From DASUPK01 sp963800285 (GTDB taxonomy: Bacteria > Actinomycetota > Thermoleophilia > Solirubrobacterales > 70-9): DNA of 64,000 nucleotides. Positions 41,260 to 50,157 of the stretch are shown here, in pieces. Numbering within the stretch: the first letter of the stretch is position 1; the number at the start of each line of letters is the position of its first letter. Location: NCBI GenBank assembly GCA_963800285.1, contig CAWDAL010000015.1:248001-312000 (forward strand), read 5' to 3'. Below the pieces are notes generated by a model. That model was given only the letters and a program-made list of their open reading frames with translations. It did no database searches and was not told where the DNA came from. Made by a program: the position numbers and the translations under genes.

Positions 41260-41711
41260 AAGAGCATCACCGGCCCGTCCGGGCTTCCCTCGCGATTCGT
41301 GAATCCGGCGCTCTCATACAGCGCGCGGGCGGCGATGTCGTTCTCGCTCGTTCCCAGCCCCATGTGGGTCGCACCCTCGTTCCGGGCGGCGTCCATGGCA
41401 GCGCCGAGCAGCGCCCGGCCGATTCCCTGGCCGCGCAGGGAGGGAACGACGTAGAGCTCCTCGAGGTAGGAGTGCGCGTTCGGACCGGCGGAGTAGACCC
41501 AGGGCCGGTAGCGAAGCTGGGCGAAGCCGTCCGGGCCATCGCCGGCGAGCAGGACCGCCATGTCGCGGTTCCGAATCAGCTCCGCGTAGCGCCCCGAAAG
41601 CGACTCGACTCCCGGAGACGGCTCGTCGAACTCCAGCTGGAAGTCGTGGAGCAGCCGGGCGACGCTGTCTGCGTCGCCCGGGGTTGCGCGGCGGATCTGG
41701 CGCGGCGGCAT
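41241..41711 (-). CDS. GNAT-family N-acetyltransferase
   Basis: A 156-residue acetyltransferase. IRRATPGDADSVARLLHDF starts the fold, and LEELYVVPSLRGQGIGRALLGAAMDAARNEGA carries the acetyl-CoA loop (RGQGIG). The end (RALYESAGFTNREGSPDGPVMLFYEREL) is typical of GNATs acting on small molecules. The substrate is unknown. The ATG lies 7 nt after a minus-strand TAGTCT box, and the start region is shared with the HAD-ECH gene and its operator. Confidence 0.85.
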   Translation of the reverse strand: MPPRQIRRATPGDADSVARLLHDFQLEFDEPSPGVESLSGRYAELIRNRDMAVLLAGDGPDGFAQLRYRPWVYSAGPNAHSYLEELYVVPSLRGQGIGRALLGAAMDAARNEGATHMGLGTSENDIAARALYESAGFTNREGSPDGPVMLFYEREL

Positions 41712-41718
41712 CGACCCG

Positions 41719-41753
41719 AGACTAATAGCCTTCGCTGACTGGCCAATCAACCA
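41719..41753. promoter_or_regulatory. Divergent promoter with FadR-type operator
   Basis: TAGTCT on the minus strand (41719-41724) serves the acetyltransferase gene, and TAGCCT on the plus strand (41726-41731) serves the HAD-ECH gene. TGACTGGCCAATCAACCA (41736-41753) repeats the operator-like motif at 36827-36844 with three changes. Its end runs into the AGGAGG ribosome site (41753-41758). Confidence 0.55.
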
Positions 41754-41769
41754 GGAGGACTCCTCTCAC

Positions 41770-43761
41770 ATGTTCGTCTCAAAGGCCGCTGTGCTGGGCG
41801 GCGGCACGATGGGCGGCGAGATCGCCCAGGTAATCGCAAATGCCGACATCCCCGTCGTCGTCAAGGACGTCGAGCGGGAGTTCGTCGACCACGCGCTCGA
41901 GAAGTCGCGCGAGGTGACGAAGTCACAGCTCGACAAGCTCGTCTCCAAGGAGAAGCTGACCCAGGAGGCCGCCGACGCCCGCCTCGACGAGGTGATGGGC
42001 CTGATCACCGGCACCACCACCTACGAGGAGTTCGGCGACGCCGACTTCGTGATCGAGGCCGTCCCGGAGCGGATTGAGATCAAGAAGTCCGTCTATCGCG
42101 AGCTCGATGAGGCCACCCCGGGGCACGCGATCCTCGCCTCCAACACCTCGTCCCTCTCGATCACCGAGATGGGGCGCGAGACGCTGCGGCCAGGCAAGGT
42201 CGTCGGCTTCCACTTCTTCTTCCCGGCCTCGATCATGCCCCTCGTCGAGATCATCTCCGGCGAGGACACCTCGCGTGACACGGTGACCACGGCCTTCAAC
42301 TTCGCCCAGACGATCCGCAAGCAGCCGATCACCTGCGAGGAGGTCCCGGGCTTCGTGGTCAACCGGATCCTCAACTCGGGCGTCGGCGAGGTCTGGCGCG
42401 AGCAGGAGGAGAAGGGCCTCTCGATCAAGAAGATCGACGAGGCGATCGCGGGAGCGAACGTGACCCCGATGGGGCCGTTCTTCCTGATCGACATGCTCGG
42501 CCTCGACACCGTCCTGCACGTCGCCGAGTACCTGAACGAGTCCTACGGCGACCGCTTCTACGTCCACAAGGGGATGCAGAAGCTCGTCGCCGACGGCAAG
42601 CTCGGCGCCAAGTCGGGTGGCGAGGGCTTCTACGCGAACGGTGAGCCCAACATCGAGGGCGACGCCGAGCCGAACGGCGAGGAGCTCGCCGACCTGCTGA
42701 TGCTGAAGACCTTCAAGGAGGCATGCAGCGTGCTCGAGGAGGGCATCTGCACGGTTCGCGAGATCGACCTCGGCATGATGGCCGGCGCCGGCCTCGACCC
42801 CAGGCGGGGGCTCTTCCCGCCCTTCTGGAAGGCGGACCTCGAGGGCCTGGACACCATCCTCGAGCGAATGGAGAAATACGAGGAGTCGCACGGCGAGCGC
42901 TTCGCGCCGCCGCGGATCCTGAAGCGGCTCGTCGCTCAGGGCCGTCTCGGCCTCAAGTCGGGCCAGGGCTTCTACGCCTACCCGCAGACCGACGCGGATG
43001 GCACCGTCAAGCTCGAGAAGCGCGGCGAGGTCGCGATCGCGTGGCTCGCCAATCCGCCGATGAACGCCATCTCGCCGCAGGTCATCCAGGACCTCGGGAA
43101 GGTCTGGGAGGAGGTCAAGGCCGACGATGAGCTGAAGGCCATGGTCGTCTACTCCTCGCTGCCGGTGGTCTTCTCCGCCGGAGCGGACATCAAGGCGTTC
43201 ACCAGCATGGACGAGGCCGGCGGCGCCGAGCTGATCAACACCGGGCACGCGCTGCTCCGCGAGCTGGGCCAGAACCGCGTCTCCACGGTGGCGGCGGTCA
43301 ACGCGATCGCTTTCGGCGGCGGCTGCGAGCTGGCGATGGCGTGCGACTTCCGAGTCGCGGCCGACTCGGCGGTCTTCGGCCAGCCCGAGATCAACCTGGG
43401 GATCATCCCCGGGTTCGGCGGCACGCAGAGGCTGCCGAGGCTGGTCGGCCCCTCCAAGGCCCTGGAGATGAATCTGACCGGGGATGCGGTGCTTGCGCCG
43501 GAGGCCTCCCGGTGGGGCCTCGCCGATGCGCTCGTGCCCGATGAGGAGCTCTTCGACACGGCCGTCGCGTGGGCGAAGAAGCTCGCCGGACAGGCTCCGC
43601 TCGCAGTCGAGCAGATCAAGCAGGTCGCCAACAAGGCCGACCTGGACGAGGGCATCGAGGCCGAGAAGCAGGGTTTCGCAACCGCCTTCCTCTCCGAGGA
43701 CGGCAGGGAGGGCATCTCCGCCTTCCTGCAGAAGCGCTCGGCGAAGTGGCAGGGCAAGTAG
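41770..43761 (+). CDS. 3-hydroxyacyl-CoA dehydrogenase / enoyl-CoA hydratase fusion (HAD first)
   Basis: A 663-residue beta-oxidation enzyme. The dehydrogenase domain comes first: Rossmann GGGTMG (10-15), FHFFFPASIMPLVEI near 145, and two C-terminal helical parts ending in KSGQGFYAY. The hydratase lies at about 415-610, with both catalytic glutamates: GGGCELAMACD (Glu520) and GQPEINLGIIPG (Glu540). Classical FadB has the hydratase first, so the order is reversed, as in archaeal crotonyl-CoA hydratase/3-hydroxybutyryl-CoA dehydrogenases. The ATG follows AGGAGG. A FadR-type motif overlaps the leader. Confidence 0.9.
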   Translation: MFVSKAAVLGGGTMGGEIAQVIANADIPVVVKDVEREFVDHALEKSREVTKSQLDKLVSKEKLTQEAADARLDEVMGLITGTTTYEEFGDADFVIEAVPERIEIKKSVYRELDEATPGHAILASNTSSLSITEMGRETLRPGKVVGFHFFFPASIMPLVEIISGEDTSRDTVTTAFNFAQTIRKQPITCEEVPGFVVNRILNSGVGEVWREQEEKGLSIKKIDEAIAGANVTPMGPFFLIDMLGLDTVLHVAEYLNESYGDRFYVHKGMQKLVADGKLGAKSGGEGFYANGEPNIEGDAEPNGEELADLLMLKTFKEACSVLEEGICTVREIDLGMMAGAGLDPRRGLFPPFWKADLEGLDTILERMEKYEESHGERFAPPRILKRLVAQGRLGLKSGQGFYAYPQTDADGTVKLEKRGEVAIAWLANPPMNAISPQVIQDLGKVWEEVKADDELKAMVVYSSLPVVFSAGADIKAFTSMDEAGGAELINTGHALLRELGQNRVSTVAAVNAIAFGGGCELAMACDFRVAADSAVFGQPEINLGIIPGFGGTQRLPRLVGPSKALEMNLTGDAVLAPEASRWGLADALVPDEELFDTAVAWAKKLAGQAPLAVEQIKQVANKADLDEGIEAEKQGFATAFLSEDGREGISAFLQKRSAKWQGK

Positions 43762-44501
43762 CCACCGATCGGGCGCAGCGGCTCGCGGAGCTGATCCGCG
43801 AGTCGCGCTGCACCGTCGCCCTCACCGGAGCCGGGATCTCGGTGCCCTCAGGGATCCCCGACTTCCGGACGCCCGGCGAGGGCATCTGGGAGAAGGTGGA
43901 TCCGATGGAGGTCGCGCACATCGACGCTTTCCGTCGCGACCCTGCCCGCTTCTGGGGCTTCTACCGGCAGCGCTTGCAGATGCTTGGGGACAAGGAGCCC
44001 AACGGCGCCCACGCGGCCCTGGCCGAGCTGGAGCGCGGTGGCCGGCTCGACGCGGTGATCACCCAGAACATCGACACCCTCCACACCAAGGCCGGCTCGG
44101 AGCGGGTGATCGAGGTGCACGGATCGATCCGCTCCGCGAGCTGTCAGAGCTGTGAGGCCGAGTACGCCAGGGAGGACGTCGAGAGCCTGTTCGGCGAGGA
44201 CGGGGCGGCCGTCTGCAGGTGTGGTGGCCACGTGAAGCCCGACGTCGTCCTCTTCGGCGAGCTGCTTCCCGTGGCCGCGATGGCGGAGGCCGAGGCCCTC
44301 GCCGCCCGCGCCGACCTGATGCTCTGCGTGGGCTCGTCGCTCGAGGTCTATCCGGTGGCCGGGTTGCCCTCGGTGACGATGGGAAGCGGTGGCCGCATCG
44401 CGGTGATCACGAAGGGCCCGACGCCGTTCGACCGGGAAGCGACGGTGCGGATGGACGGCGACGTGGTCGCCGACCTCGAGGCGGTGCTCGAGGCGCTCTA
44501 G
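43746..44501 (+). CDS. Sir2-family NAD-dependent protein deacylase
   Basis: A 251-residue sirtuin. GAGIS (28-32) and GIPDFR bind NAD, TQNIDTLH and VHGS give the active site with His125, and Cys133, Cys136, Cys157 and Cys159 form the zinc site. The GTG overlaps the end of the HAD-ECH gene by 16 nt, so the two are co-translated. Bacterial sirtuins often deacylate acyl-CoA enzymes, which fits this neighbour (inference). The 3' end overlaps the convergent nitrilase-like gene by 4 nt. Confidence 0.9.
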   Translation: MAGQVATDRAQRLAELIRESRCTVALTGAGISVPSGIPDFRTPGEGIWEKVDPMEVAHIDAFRRDPARFWGFYRQRLQMLGDKEPNGAHAALAELERGGRLDAVITQNIDTLHTKAGSERVIEVHGSIRSASCQSCEAEYAREDVESLFGEDGAAVCRCGGHVKPDVVLFGELLPVAAMAEAEALAARADLMLCVGSSLEVYPVAGLPSVTMGSGGRIAVITKGPTPFDREATVRMDGDVVADLEAVLEAL

Positions 44502-45457
44502 GCCGGAGTCCGCTCGCGGATGGCGTATGCGGGCCGGCCGCGCACATGACGCCGGTACCACGGCCGTCCGTGCAGGCGCTGATAGTTCCAGGCCACCGCG
44601 GCGACGGCGCCCCGCCGGTGCAGCCAGAAACGGCCGGGCGGTTGGCGCAGCGGCTCGCGGCGACCGGGCTCCACGTGCGCGATCGCGAATCCCTCGCCGT
44701 CGCTGCGGTCGAGGGCGTCGAGGATCCTGCCGCGCTCGTCGGTGATCAGCGTGCCGCCCTCGAAGTGGCCGCGGTAGGAGAGCGGGAGCCAGGGCATGGC
44801 GCAGGTGAGCTCTCCCGCGTGTGCGGCGTGAACGACCGGAGCGCCGACATAGAGCGCGAAGGTGGCGGCCGCGTCCACCGCCCGGCGGTGGTTCGTCGCC
44901 TCGAGCCGATTGAACACCGAACGCGGCGGCCAGTTCTCGGACATGCTCCACCAGCCGGAGCCGGTGAGGGCGAGGTCGATCCTGCCCCGCAGGCGCCTGA
45001 CGGTCTGGGTTCGCATCAGCTCCCAGCAGACCGCGGCGCCCACGATCGGCCCATCGGGCGTCTCGATCACCCCGTCGTCCGAGCCTCCGACGTAGAAGGC
45101 GTTCTCCCACATCGTCGGCAGATCCTTGTCGTGCCGGCCCACGATCTCGCCGTCGGCGCTCGCAAGGAAGAAGGCGTTCCGGACCTCGCCGTCGGCGTCG
45201 CGGCAGAGGAACGAGCCACCCACCAGCGCACCGTGCCTCCGGGCAAGCGATCGCAGCAGCCCGGTCGCCTCGCCGTCGGGCGCCAGGGCCGCGTCGGCGA
45301 GCTCGGGGACGTACCCGATGCCGGTCGTGAAGAACTCGGGGAGGACGATGCAGTCGGCCCCGGCTGACCCCGCCCGGTCGGCGAGCCGCTCGGCGGCCTC
45401 GAGGTTCGCATCGACGTCGGCGAGCCTCGTCTCGAGCTGGATGGCGGCAGCCCTCAC
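44498..45457 (-). CDS. Carbon-nitrogen hydrolase (nitrilase superfamily)
   Basis: A 319-residue enzyme with the nitrilase triad: Glu41 (LPEFF), Lys111 (RHDKDLP) and Cys144 (AAVCWELMRT). The family hydrolyses amides or nitriles. The substrate is not clear; the extended tail after residue 250 is Arg/Trp-rich and unusual. The GTG overlaps the stop of the upstream gene (GTGA). Confidence 0.8.
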   Translation of the reverse strand: MRAAAIQLETRLADVDANLEAAERLADRAGSAGADCIVLPEFFTTGIGYVPELADAALAPDGEATGLLRSLARRHGALVGGSFLCRDADGEVRNAFFLASADGEIVGRHDKDLPTMWENAFYVGGSDDGVIETPDGPIVGAAVCWELMRTQTVRRLRGRIDLALTGSGWWSMSENWPPRSVFNRLEATNHRRAVDAAATFALYVGAPVVHAAHAGELTCAMPWLPLSYRGHFEGGTLITDERGRILDALDRSDGEGFAIAHVEPGRREPLRQPPGRFWLHRRGAVAAVAWNYQRLHGRPWYRRHVRGRPAYAIRERTPA

Positions 45458-46146
45458 GGCTCCGAAGTATCGCTGGCGGGATCGGCGCTCAGCTTCTCCT
45501 CGATCGCCGCGAGCTCCGCCGCCAGCTCCTTCCGGCGCGCGCCTGGATGTTCCTGAAGCGCCGCGCGGGCGGCGCGCAGCCCGTAGCGGGCTTCGGCCTG
45601 CCGTCCCTGTTGCAGGTCGAGCCGGGCGCGGAGCATCAGGGTCTCGGCCGGGTGCACCTCGTCGCGGCCGGCGAGCACCGCGGCCACACGCGATTGGGGA
45701 TCGACGTCATCGAGCCGGCCGCGGCGAGGCCGCGCGAGCTCCTTGGCCTCGGTCCAACGGCCGTCGGCGAGCTCGTCGCCCGTCCCGTGCCCGAGGCGAA
45801 CGGCCAGGGCCTTGGTCGCTCCGATGTCCTGGACGAGCGGATCGCGTGCCGCGGCGCGCAGGGCGCCCAGGGCCCGGTTGACGATCCGGGTTGCCTCCTT
45901 GACCTCCTCTGCCCCTCCTCCACCGGCTCGCATCATCTCCTTGAGCCACGCCGTGCCCTGCGCCGCATCCTCGAGTCGGTCCGCCGTCACCGTCACGCGC
46001 GTCACGGGCGTCTCGCCGGGATCGCCCGGAGCGATGGGCTTTGAGCGCCTCCCTGCCCGTCGCCGGGGCCGCGGTGCCCCCAGCTCCTCGACGATCAGGA
46101 CCCGGTCGGCGTCCCCGTCTCGGACGAGGAACCGTCCCTCCGGCAA
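45454..46146 (-). CDS. Hypothetical protein, TPR-like C-terminus
   Basis: A 230-residue protein. It opens with GRFLVRDGDADRVLIVEELGAP, a basic stretch (RPRRRAGRRSK) and VTRVTVTADRL, then becomes helical (EATRIVNRALGALRAAARD, LMLRARLDLQQGRQAEARYGLRAARAAL). No family is recognised. The TTG start is the best available, but a longer N-terminus that continues the beta-strand (VQLELAGRIGL) is possible with a non-standard start. It ends in a GTGA overlap with the nitrilase-like gene. Confidence 0.5.
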   Translation of the reverse strand: MPEGRFLVRDGDADRVLIVEELGAPRPRRRAGRRSKPIAPGDPGETPVTRVTVTADRLEDAAQGTAWLKEMMRAGGGGAEEVKEATRIVNRALGALRAAARDPLVQDIGATKALAVRLGHGTGDELADGRWTEAKELARPRRGRLDDVDPQSRVAAVLAGRDEVHPAETLMLRARLDLQQGRQAEARYGLRAARAALQEHPGARRKELAAELAAIEEKLSADPASDTSEP

Positions 46147-46186
46147 GCCGATTCGGCCGGCCAGCTCCAGCTGAACGAAGGTGGTT

Positions 46187-48631
46187 CTAGTCGCCGTTGT
46201 TCGGGCCCTTGGCGGGCAACGCGGCGGCGGACGGCTTGGCCGGCACCTTCGGGTTCTGGATCTGGCCGAGACGCTGGATCAGCCGCTGCCACTGCTCGGG
46301 CTTGAGGATCTGGCCGAGCTGCTTGATCGAGCTGCCGCCGGTCGTGAAGGTGTAGCCGACGTGGATGTGGTTGTAGTGGTCCGGCAGGATGAAGGTCGGC
46401 GGGCCGAGATCCATCAGGGAGATGATCTGGGCGGGGCGCATCGATCCCTGGAGGAGCAGCAGGTCCTTGATCACGGCCTCCGTGATCGTTCCCGGTCCCT
46501 GGTGCCCCGTGATCGGGATCCCGTTGACCGCGGCGATGTCGACGGCCGAGCCGTAGGAGTGCGCGGAGACGTTGCCCGACGAGGTCAGGTAGGAGTGGCC
46601 GCACTTCAGCGAGGTGATCGTCAGGCGATATCCCTTGGCGACCAGGTACTCCATCACCGCGAGGACCCGGCGGTCGATCTGGCCGGTCTGGACGTCGCTG
46701 CGGCCGCAGGAGTAGATCGAGAGGGCCGGGTCGTTCAGGACCCGCTGCTGGAGCGCCGCCTTCGACATCAGCAGGACCTGGCCGACCGTCGCGTTGTCTG
46801 AGAACGGGTTCTTGTCGGCCGCGCGATAGATCGCGGTGGTCTCGAGCAGCTTCCAGCCGTCGAGGATCGGCTTCGGATCGATGGTGGGAGCGCCGCGGCC
46901 GGCGGGCCGGATCGCGAAGTTGAGGTGCGGCGGCTGAGCGTCGGGCTGGCCAACGCGGCCGATGACCGTCCCGCCGGTCACCTTCGAGCCCTTCTTCAGC
47001 GGCTTCAGCTGCATGGTGTTCGAGTCGAACTGGACGCTCGACGAGAGCGCCGACTTGAAGGTCTCGTAGCCCGGGACGCTGCGGCCGAGCAGCTGGTCGA
47101 GCTGGCCGGTGACACCGGACCCCCCGGCGTTGCCCGAGCGGTGGGGCAGGGCGAACAGGCGCTGGCGGGCGTTCTCGGAGTTGGCCGGGGCGCTCTTGCC
47201 CTTGTCGGCCTTGGCCGCCTTCGCGGCGCCACCGCCGGAGTTGTCGCCGGCGGTGGCCGGGGTGCTCGGGGCGGCATCCTTGGGCGTCTGCAGCTTGAAG
47301 TCCTTGGCGGAGAGGCTCTGCTGGCGCGGCACCGGGTGGGTCTTGGCGACCGAGCCGAGCTGCGCGTACGTGTACTGGTTGCCGTAGGCGTCCTGGAGGA
47401 CGATGTACTTGCCGAGCTTGGGGTTGTCCCCGATCTTCTTGATGACCCCGTCGTTGACCGCGACGACCGGAGCGTTGAGGCTCGAGTAGACGTTGATGCT
47501 TCGGCGGTTGGCGTCGGAGCTGATCACGTCCGCGGCGTTGCCTGCGGTCTTCCGCTGGGTGTTCGCGCGGGCGAGCGCCGCTGCGTCGTTGATGTCATCC
47601 GCGTAGCGGGCGTCGGCGGCGACCGGGAAGTGCGCGCCCTCGGTGAGGCCGGTGAGCGAGCCGACCAGGGCGTCCGGGAGCTTGCCGTACTGGTTCGCGC
47701 CGAGCAGAACCTCGTCGACGTACCAGTCGGCGTGGTTGTAGGCGAAGATCGCCTGGCGGATGTCCTTGTCGCCCCCGGCGGCGCGCAGGTAGCGGGCGGC
47801 GGCGCAAATCGCGTCGACCGGGTTGTACGGATCCTTCTTGCCGTCGCCGTTTGCGTCGACCCCATAGGCGGCCCAGGTCGAGGGAATGAACTGCATCCAG
47901 CCCTCAGCGCCTGCGGAGGAGACGTTCAGGTTGGTTCCGAACGCGGTCTCGATCTTGTTGATGGAGGCGAGCACCTGCCAGGGGATCCCGTACTCGGTCC
48001 CGCAGGACTGGTAGATGGGGAGGAGGAAGGGCGGGATCTCGAAGGAGTCGATGACGAAGTTCGGGACGCCGATCGGCGCTGGGCCGAACTGCGCGACGGT
48101 GAGGCTCGGATTGGTCTTGGCCGGGGACCCGTCGGGGTTGCGGAGGGTGGGCTGCTCGATCTTCGCCTTCTCACCCTTGGCGACATCCTTGGCGCCCTTG
48201 CCCTTCTTGGCCTGCTTGCCGAACAGCCCGGGGGTCTTGCCGCCGGTGGTCTTCTTGCCGGCCTTGCCTCGCGAGCTGGTGCCCGAGCCGCCGCCGCCGC
48301 TGCCGCCGGTGGTGGTCGTCGTCCCACCGCCGGTCGTCGTGGTCGTGCTGCCCGAGCCGCCGGAGGTGGTCGTGCCGCCACCCGAGCTACCGCCGGAGCC
48401 CCCTGAGGTGGGAGCGTTGTACTCGGAGGTATCGAGGGGGCCGCTGCAGCCCGGGTCGCCGAGGTCGACGAGGCCATCGCCGTCATCGTCGTTCAGGTTC
48501 GAGCACGCCGGGACGCCGTCGGTCGGGGAGTTCACCTGAACGTTCCCGACGGTGATCGACGTCGCAGTTCCCGCAGCGACAATCGCCAGCGCTGCCCCGA
48601 GGGCGATGATTACGAGAAGCTTTCTGGTCAT
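46187..48631 (-). CDS. Secreted multidomain peptidoglycan hydrolase
   Basis: An 814-residue exported protein. A signal peptide (1-25) is followed by an Asp-rich calcium-type loop (NDDDGDG) and a long Ser/Thr/Gly linker. The first module is MltB/SLT-like, with KIETAFG (Glu228), AEGWMQFIPSTWA and a DANGDGKKD loop. The second is M23/LytM-like (SSLNAPVVAVNDG, NQYTYAQLG, PHLNFAI), but its HxH is HLN (569-571), so it looks inactive. The third is M15-like with HxxxxxxD (His691, Asp698) and HIH (755-757). It would cut glycan and peptide bonds. The 239-bp gap upstream (48632-48870) shows no clear riboswitch. Confidence 0.8.
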   Translation of the reverse strand: MTRKLLVIIALGAALAIVAAGTATSITVGNVQVNSPTDGVPACSNLNDDDGDGLVDLGDPGCSGPLDTSEYNAPTSGGSGGSSGGGTTTSGGSGSTTTTTGGGTTTTTGGSGGGGSGTSSRGKAGKKTTGGKTPGLFGKQAKKGKGAKDVAKGEKAKIEQPTLRNPDGSPAKTNPSLTVAQFGPAPIGVPNFVIDSFEIPPFLLPIYQSCGTEYGIPWQVLASINKIETAFGTNLNVSSAGAEGWMQFIPSTWAAYGVDANGDGKKDPYNPVDAICAAARYLRAAGGDKDIRQAIFAYNHADWYVDEVLLGANQYGKLPDALVGSLTGLTEGAHFPVAADARYADDINDAAALARANTQRKTAGNAADVISSDANRRSINVYSSLNAPVVAVNDGVIKKIGDNPKLGKYIVLQDAYGNQYTYAQLGSVAKTHPVPRQQSLSAKDFKLQTPKDAAPSTPATAGDNSGGGAAKAAKADKGKSAPANSENARQRLFALPHRSGNAGGSGVTGQLDQLLGRSVPGYETFKSALSSSVQFDSNTMQLKPLKKGSKVTGGTVIGRVGQPDAQPPHLNFAIRPAGRGAPTIDPKPILDGWKLLETTAIYRAADKNPFSDNATVGQVLLMSKAALQQRVLNDPALSIYSCGRSDVQTGQIDRRVLAVMEYLVAKGYRLTITSLKCGHSYLTSSGNVSAHSYGSAVDIAAVNGIPITGHQGPGTITEAVIKDLLLLQGSMRPAQIISLMDLGPPTFILPDHYNHIHVGYTFTTGGSSIKQLGQILKPEQWQRLIQRLGQIQNPKVPAKPSAAALPAKGPNNGD

Positions 48632-48870
48632 TTGGCTAGCCGATCCTGCCCGCGAAACCCTGTGGGTCTGCCGGTCGCGACCTCCCCGCACCCGCAGGCA
48701 CGGCGGACGCTACTGACTCACCCATTTCTTTGCAACGGGGAACCGTCGTCCCTAACGCCAAAAACATGCCCAGAACATACTTGACCGAAACAGTAGGAAA
48801 TGTGCGTGTCCCATACGTAGTCAAAGAACCCCGCCCGAGGCCGTCCGTCGCGGTACCGTGCGTGAACGAT

Positions 48871-49212
48871 ATGGACGAGAGCGGCGGCGAGGGCATCAAA
48901 GATCGAATCTCCGGGCGGGGGGAGGGGACCCTGGGCGATCTGGCCCAGATCCTGGTGGACAACCCCTGGATGAATCAGGCTCTCCAGGTCGCACTGGGGG
49001 CGCGCGAGCGTGCCTCGCAGGCGGGCGCCAGCGCGATCCGCAACCTGAACCTGCCGACCGGCAACGACGTCGAGCGGCTCACGCGGCGGCTACGGGCGGT
49101 CTCCGAGCGCCTCGAGGAGGTCGAGGACGCGCTCGACCGGGTGACCCGCGAGCTCGCCGAGCTCCGGCGGGAGCGCGAAGGCTCGCGACCCCGACCCTCT
49201 AGTCGGGGTTGA
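48871..49212 (+). CDS. Small coiled-coil protein (phasin-like appearance)
   Basis: A 113-residue protein. The first half (LGDLAQILVDNPWMNQALQVALGAR) is amphipathic. The second (DVERLTRRLRAVSERLEEVEDALDRVTRELAELRRER) is a clear coiled coil with leucine heptads. Phasins and granule-associated proteins often have this look, but no family is recognised. The ATG at 48871 was chosen with TACCGT (48854-48859) upstream; GTG 48862 is alternative. It overlaps the nucleoside phosphorylase gene by 14 nt. Confidence 0.55.
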   Translation: MDESGGEGIKDRISGRGEGTLGDLAQILVDNPWMNQALQVALGARERASQAGASAIRNLNLPTGNDVERLTRRLRAVSERLEEVEDALDRVTRELAELRREREGSRPRPSSRG

Positions 49213-49915
49213 GGGCACGGGCCGCCAGCGCCCCCATCCGCTCGGTCGCCTCAGCAAGATCCTCGTCGCCGATCCTTCGCCGGCCGTCCGCGACGAACGT
49301 GTCCGACACCACCAGCGCACAGGCGGCGGCGACGCCGAGCCGGCGACCGAGCGTGAAGAGCGTCGCCGCCTCCATCTCGACGGCGACTGCCCCGCGCCTG
49401 CGCCAGGCATCCGCCTGGGCGCGGGGCGGCCCGCTCTCATCGGGGCCGTCGCCGTAGAACAGATCCGTCGTCACGACGCGCGCGGGCGCGACGCCCGCGG
49501 GAAACCCAGCCGCGAGCCTGGCCGTGAGCTCGGGGTCGGGCTCCGCGGCCTCCCCCGCCCCAAGGGCGCGGCTCGCTCCATCCTCGACCAGGGCGTCGCC
49601 GGCGACGACGAGATCGCCATGGCCGAGCCCGGGGTCGAGCGCCCCGCAGGTGCCGACCCGAATGGCTCGCCGCACGCCGAGCTCGGCGAGCTCCTGCAGG
49701 ACGATCGCCGCGCTCGGGCCGCCCATGCCCGTCGACTGGATGCTGAGGGCGCGTCCCTCCGGCGTCTTCCCGGTGTATCCCCAGAGCCCGCGGGCGTGAT
49801 TGCTCATCTTGGGCTCGGTGAGCAGCTGCTGGGCGTAGGCCAGGGCGCGGCCAGGGTCTCCCGGCAGCAGGACATCCCGCGCGTAGGGCGTGCTCGGCCT
49901 GAGGTGGTGCGGCAC
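49199..49915 (-). CDS. Nucleoside phosphorylase (DeoD/Udp family)
   Basis: A 238-residue enzyme that splits nucleosides with phosphate. LLPGDPGRALAYAQ, STGMGGPSAAIVLQELAELGVRRAIRVGTCGAL and AVEMEAATLFTLGRRLG are the phosphate, ribose and base motifs. Sequence alone does not separate purine from uridine use. The GTG start is 6 nt after TATGCT on the minus strand and 41 nt from the divergent small gene. Confidence 0.88.
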   Translation of the reverse strand: MPHHLRPSTPYARDVLLPGDPGRALAYAQQLLTEPKMSNHARGLWGYTGKTPEGRALSIQSTGMGGPSAAIVLQELAELGVRRAIRVGTCGALDPGLGHGDLVVAGDALVEDGASRALGAGEAAEPDPELTARLAAGFPAGVAPARVVTTDLFYGDGPDESGPPRAQADAWRRRGAVAVEMEAATLFTLGRRLGVAAACALVVSDTFVADGRRRIGDEDLAEATERMGALAARALNPD

Positions 49916-49921
49916 GCCGCG

Positions 49922-49950
49922 AGCATATGGGCGGCGTGCGGGGGTAGTGT
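49922..49950. promoter_or_regulatory. Divergent -10 boxes (phosphorylase and 66-aa gene)
   Basis: TATGCT on the minus strand (49922-49927) lies 6 nt before the GTG at 49915. TAGTGT on the plus strand (49945-49950) lies 6 nt before the ATG at 49957. Confidence 0.5.
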
Positions 49951-49956
49951 GGGCAC

Positions 49957-50157
49957 ATGAAGCTGCCAGTGCCCGAGAAGCCATCGGAGGCGCTTCGCTC
50001 GGCGATCGAGCGGACCTTCGAGGCGACGGCTGGCTCGGCGGCGGGCACACGCGATCGCGCCGTCGAGCTGCTCGACGAGGTGGCGAAGCGCGGACGGGAG
50101 GTCCGGGACCAGCTCGGCAGGATCGAGTCCACAGTACGCGGCAGGCGGAAGGGTTGA
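49957..50157 (+). CDS. Small helical protein of unknown function
   Basis: A 66-residue protein. SEALRSAIERTFEATAGSAAGTRDRAVELLDEVAKRGREVRDQLGRIESTV is almost all helix with alternating charges, like short phasin-type or coiled-coil proteins. The ATG is supported by TAGTGT 6 nt upstream. A perfect CCTCAACTTGAGG palindrome directly follows the stop. Confidence 0.55.
   Translation: MKLPVPEKPSEALRSAIERTFEATAGSAAGTRDRAVELLDEVAKRGREVRDQLGRIESTVRGRRKG

Noticed and set aside
48632..48870. Possible ydaO (c-di-AMP) riboswitch before the cell-wall hydrolase gene
   Set aside because: Such riboswitches often precede wall hydrolases, and bits like GGGTGAGTC and GGCTAGCC are suggestive, but the GGGGAACC block is on the wrong strand and the order does not fit. 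An Rfam RF00379 scan would decide.
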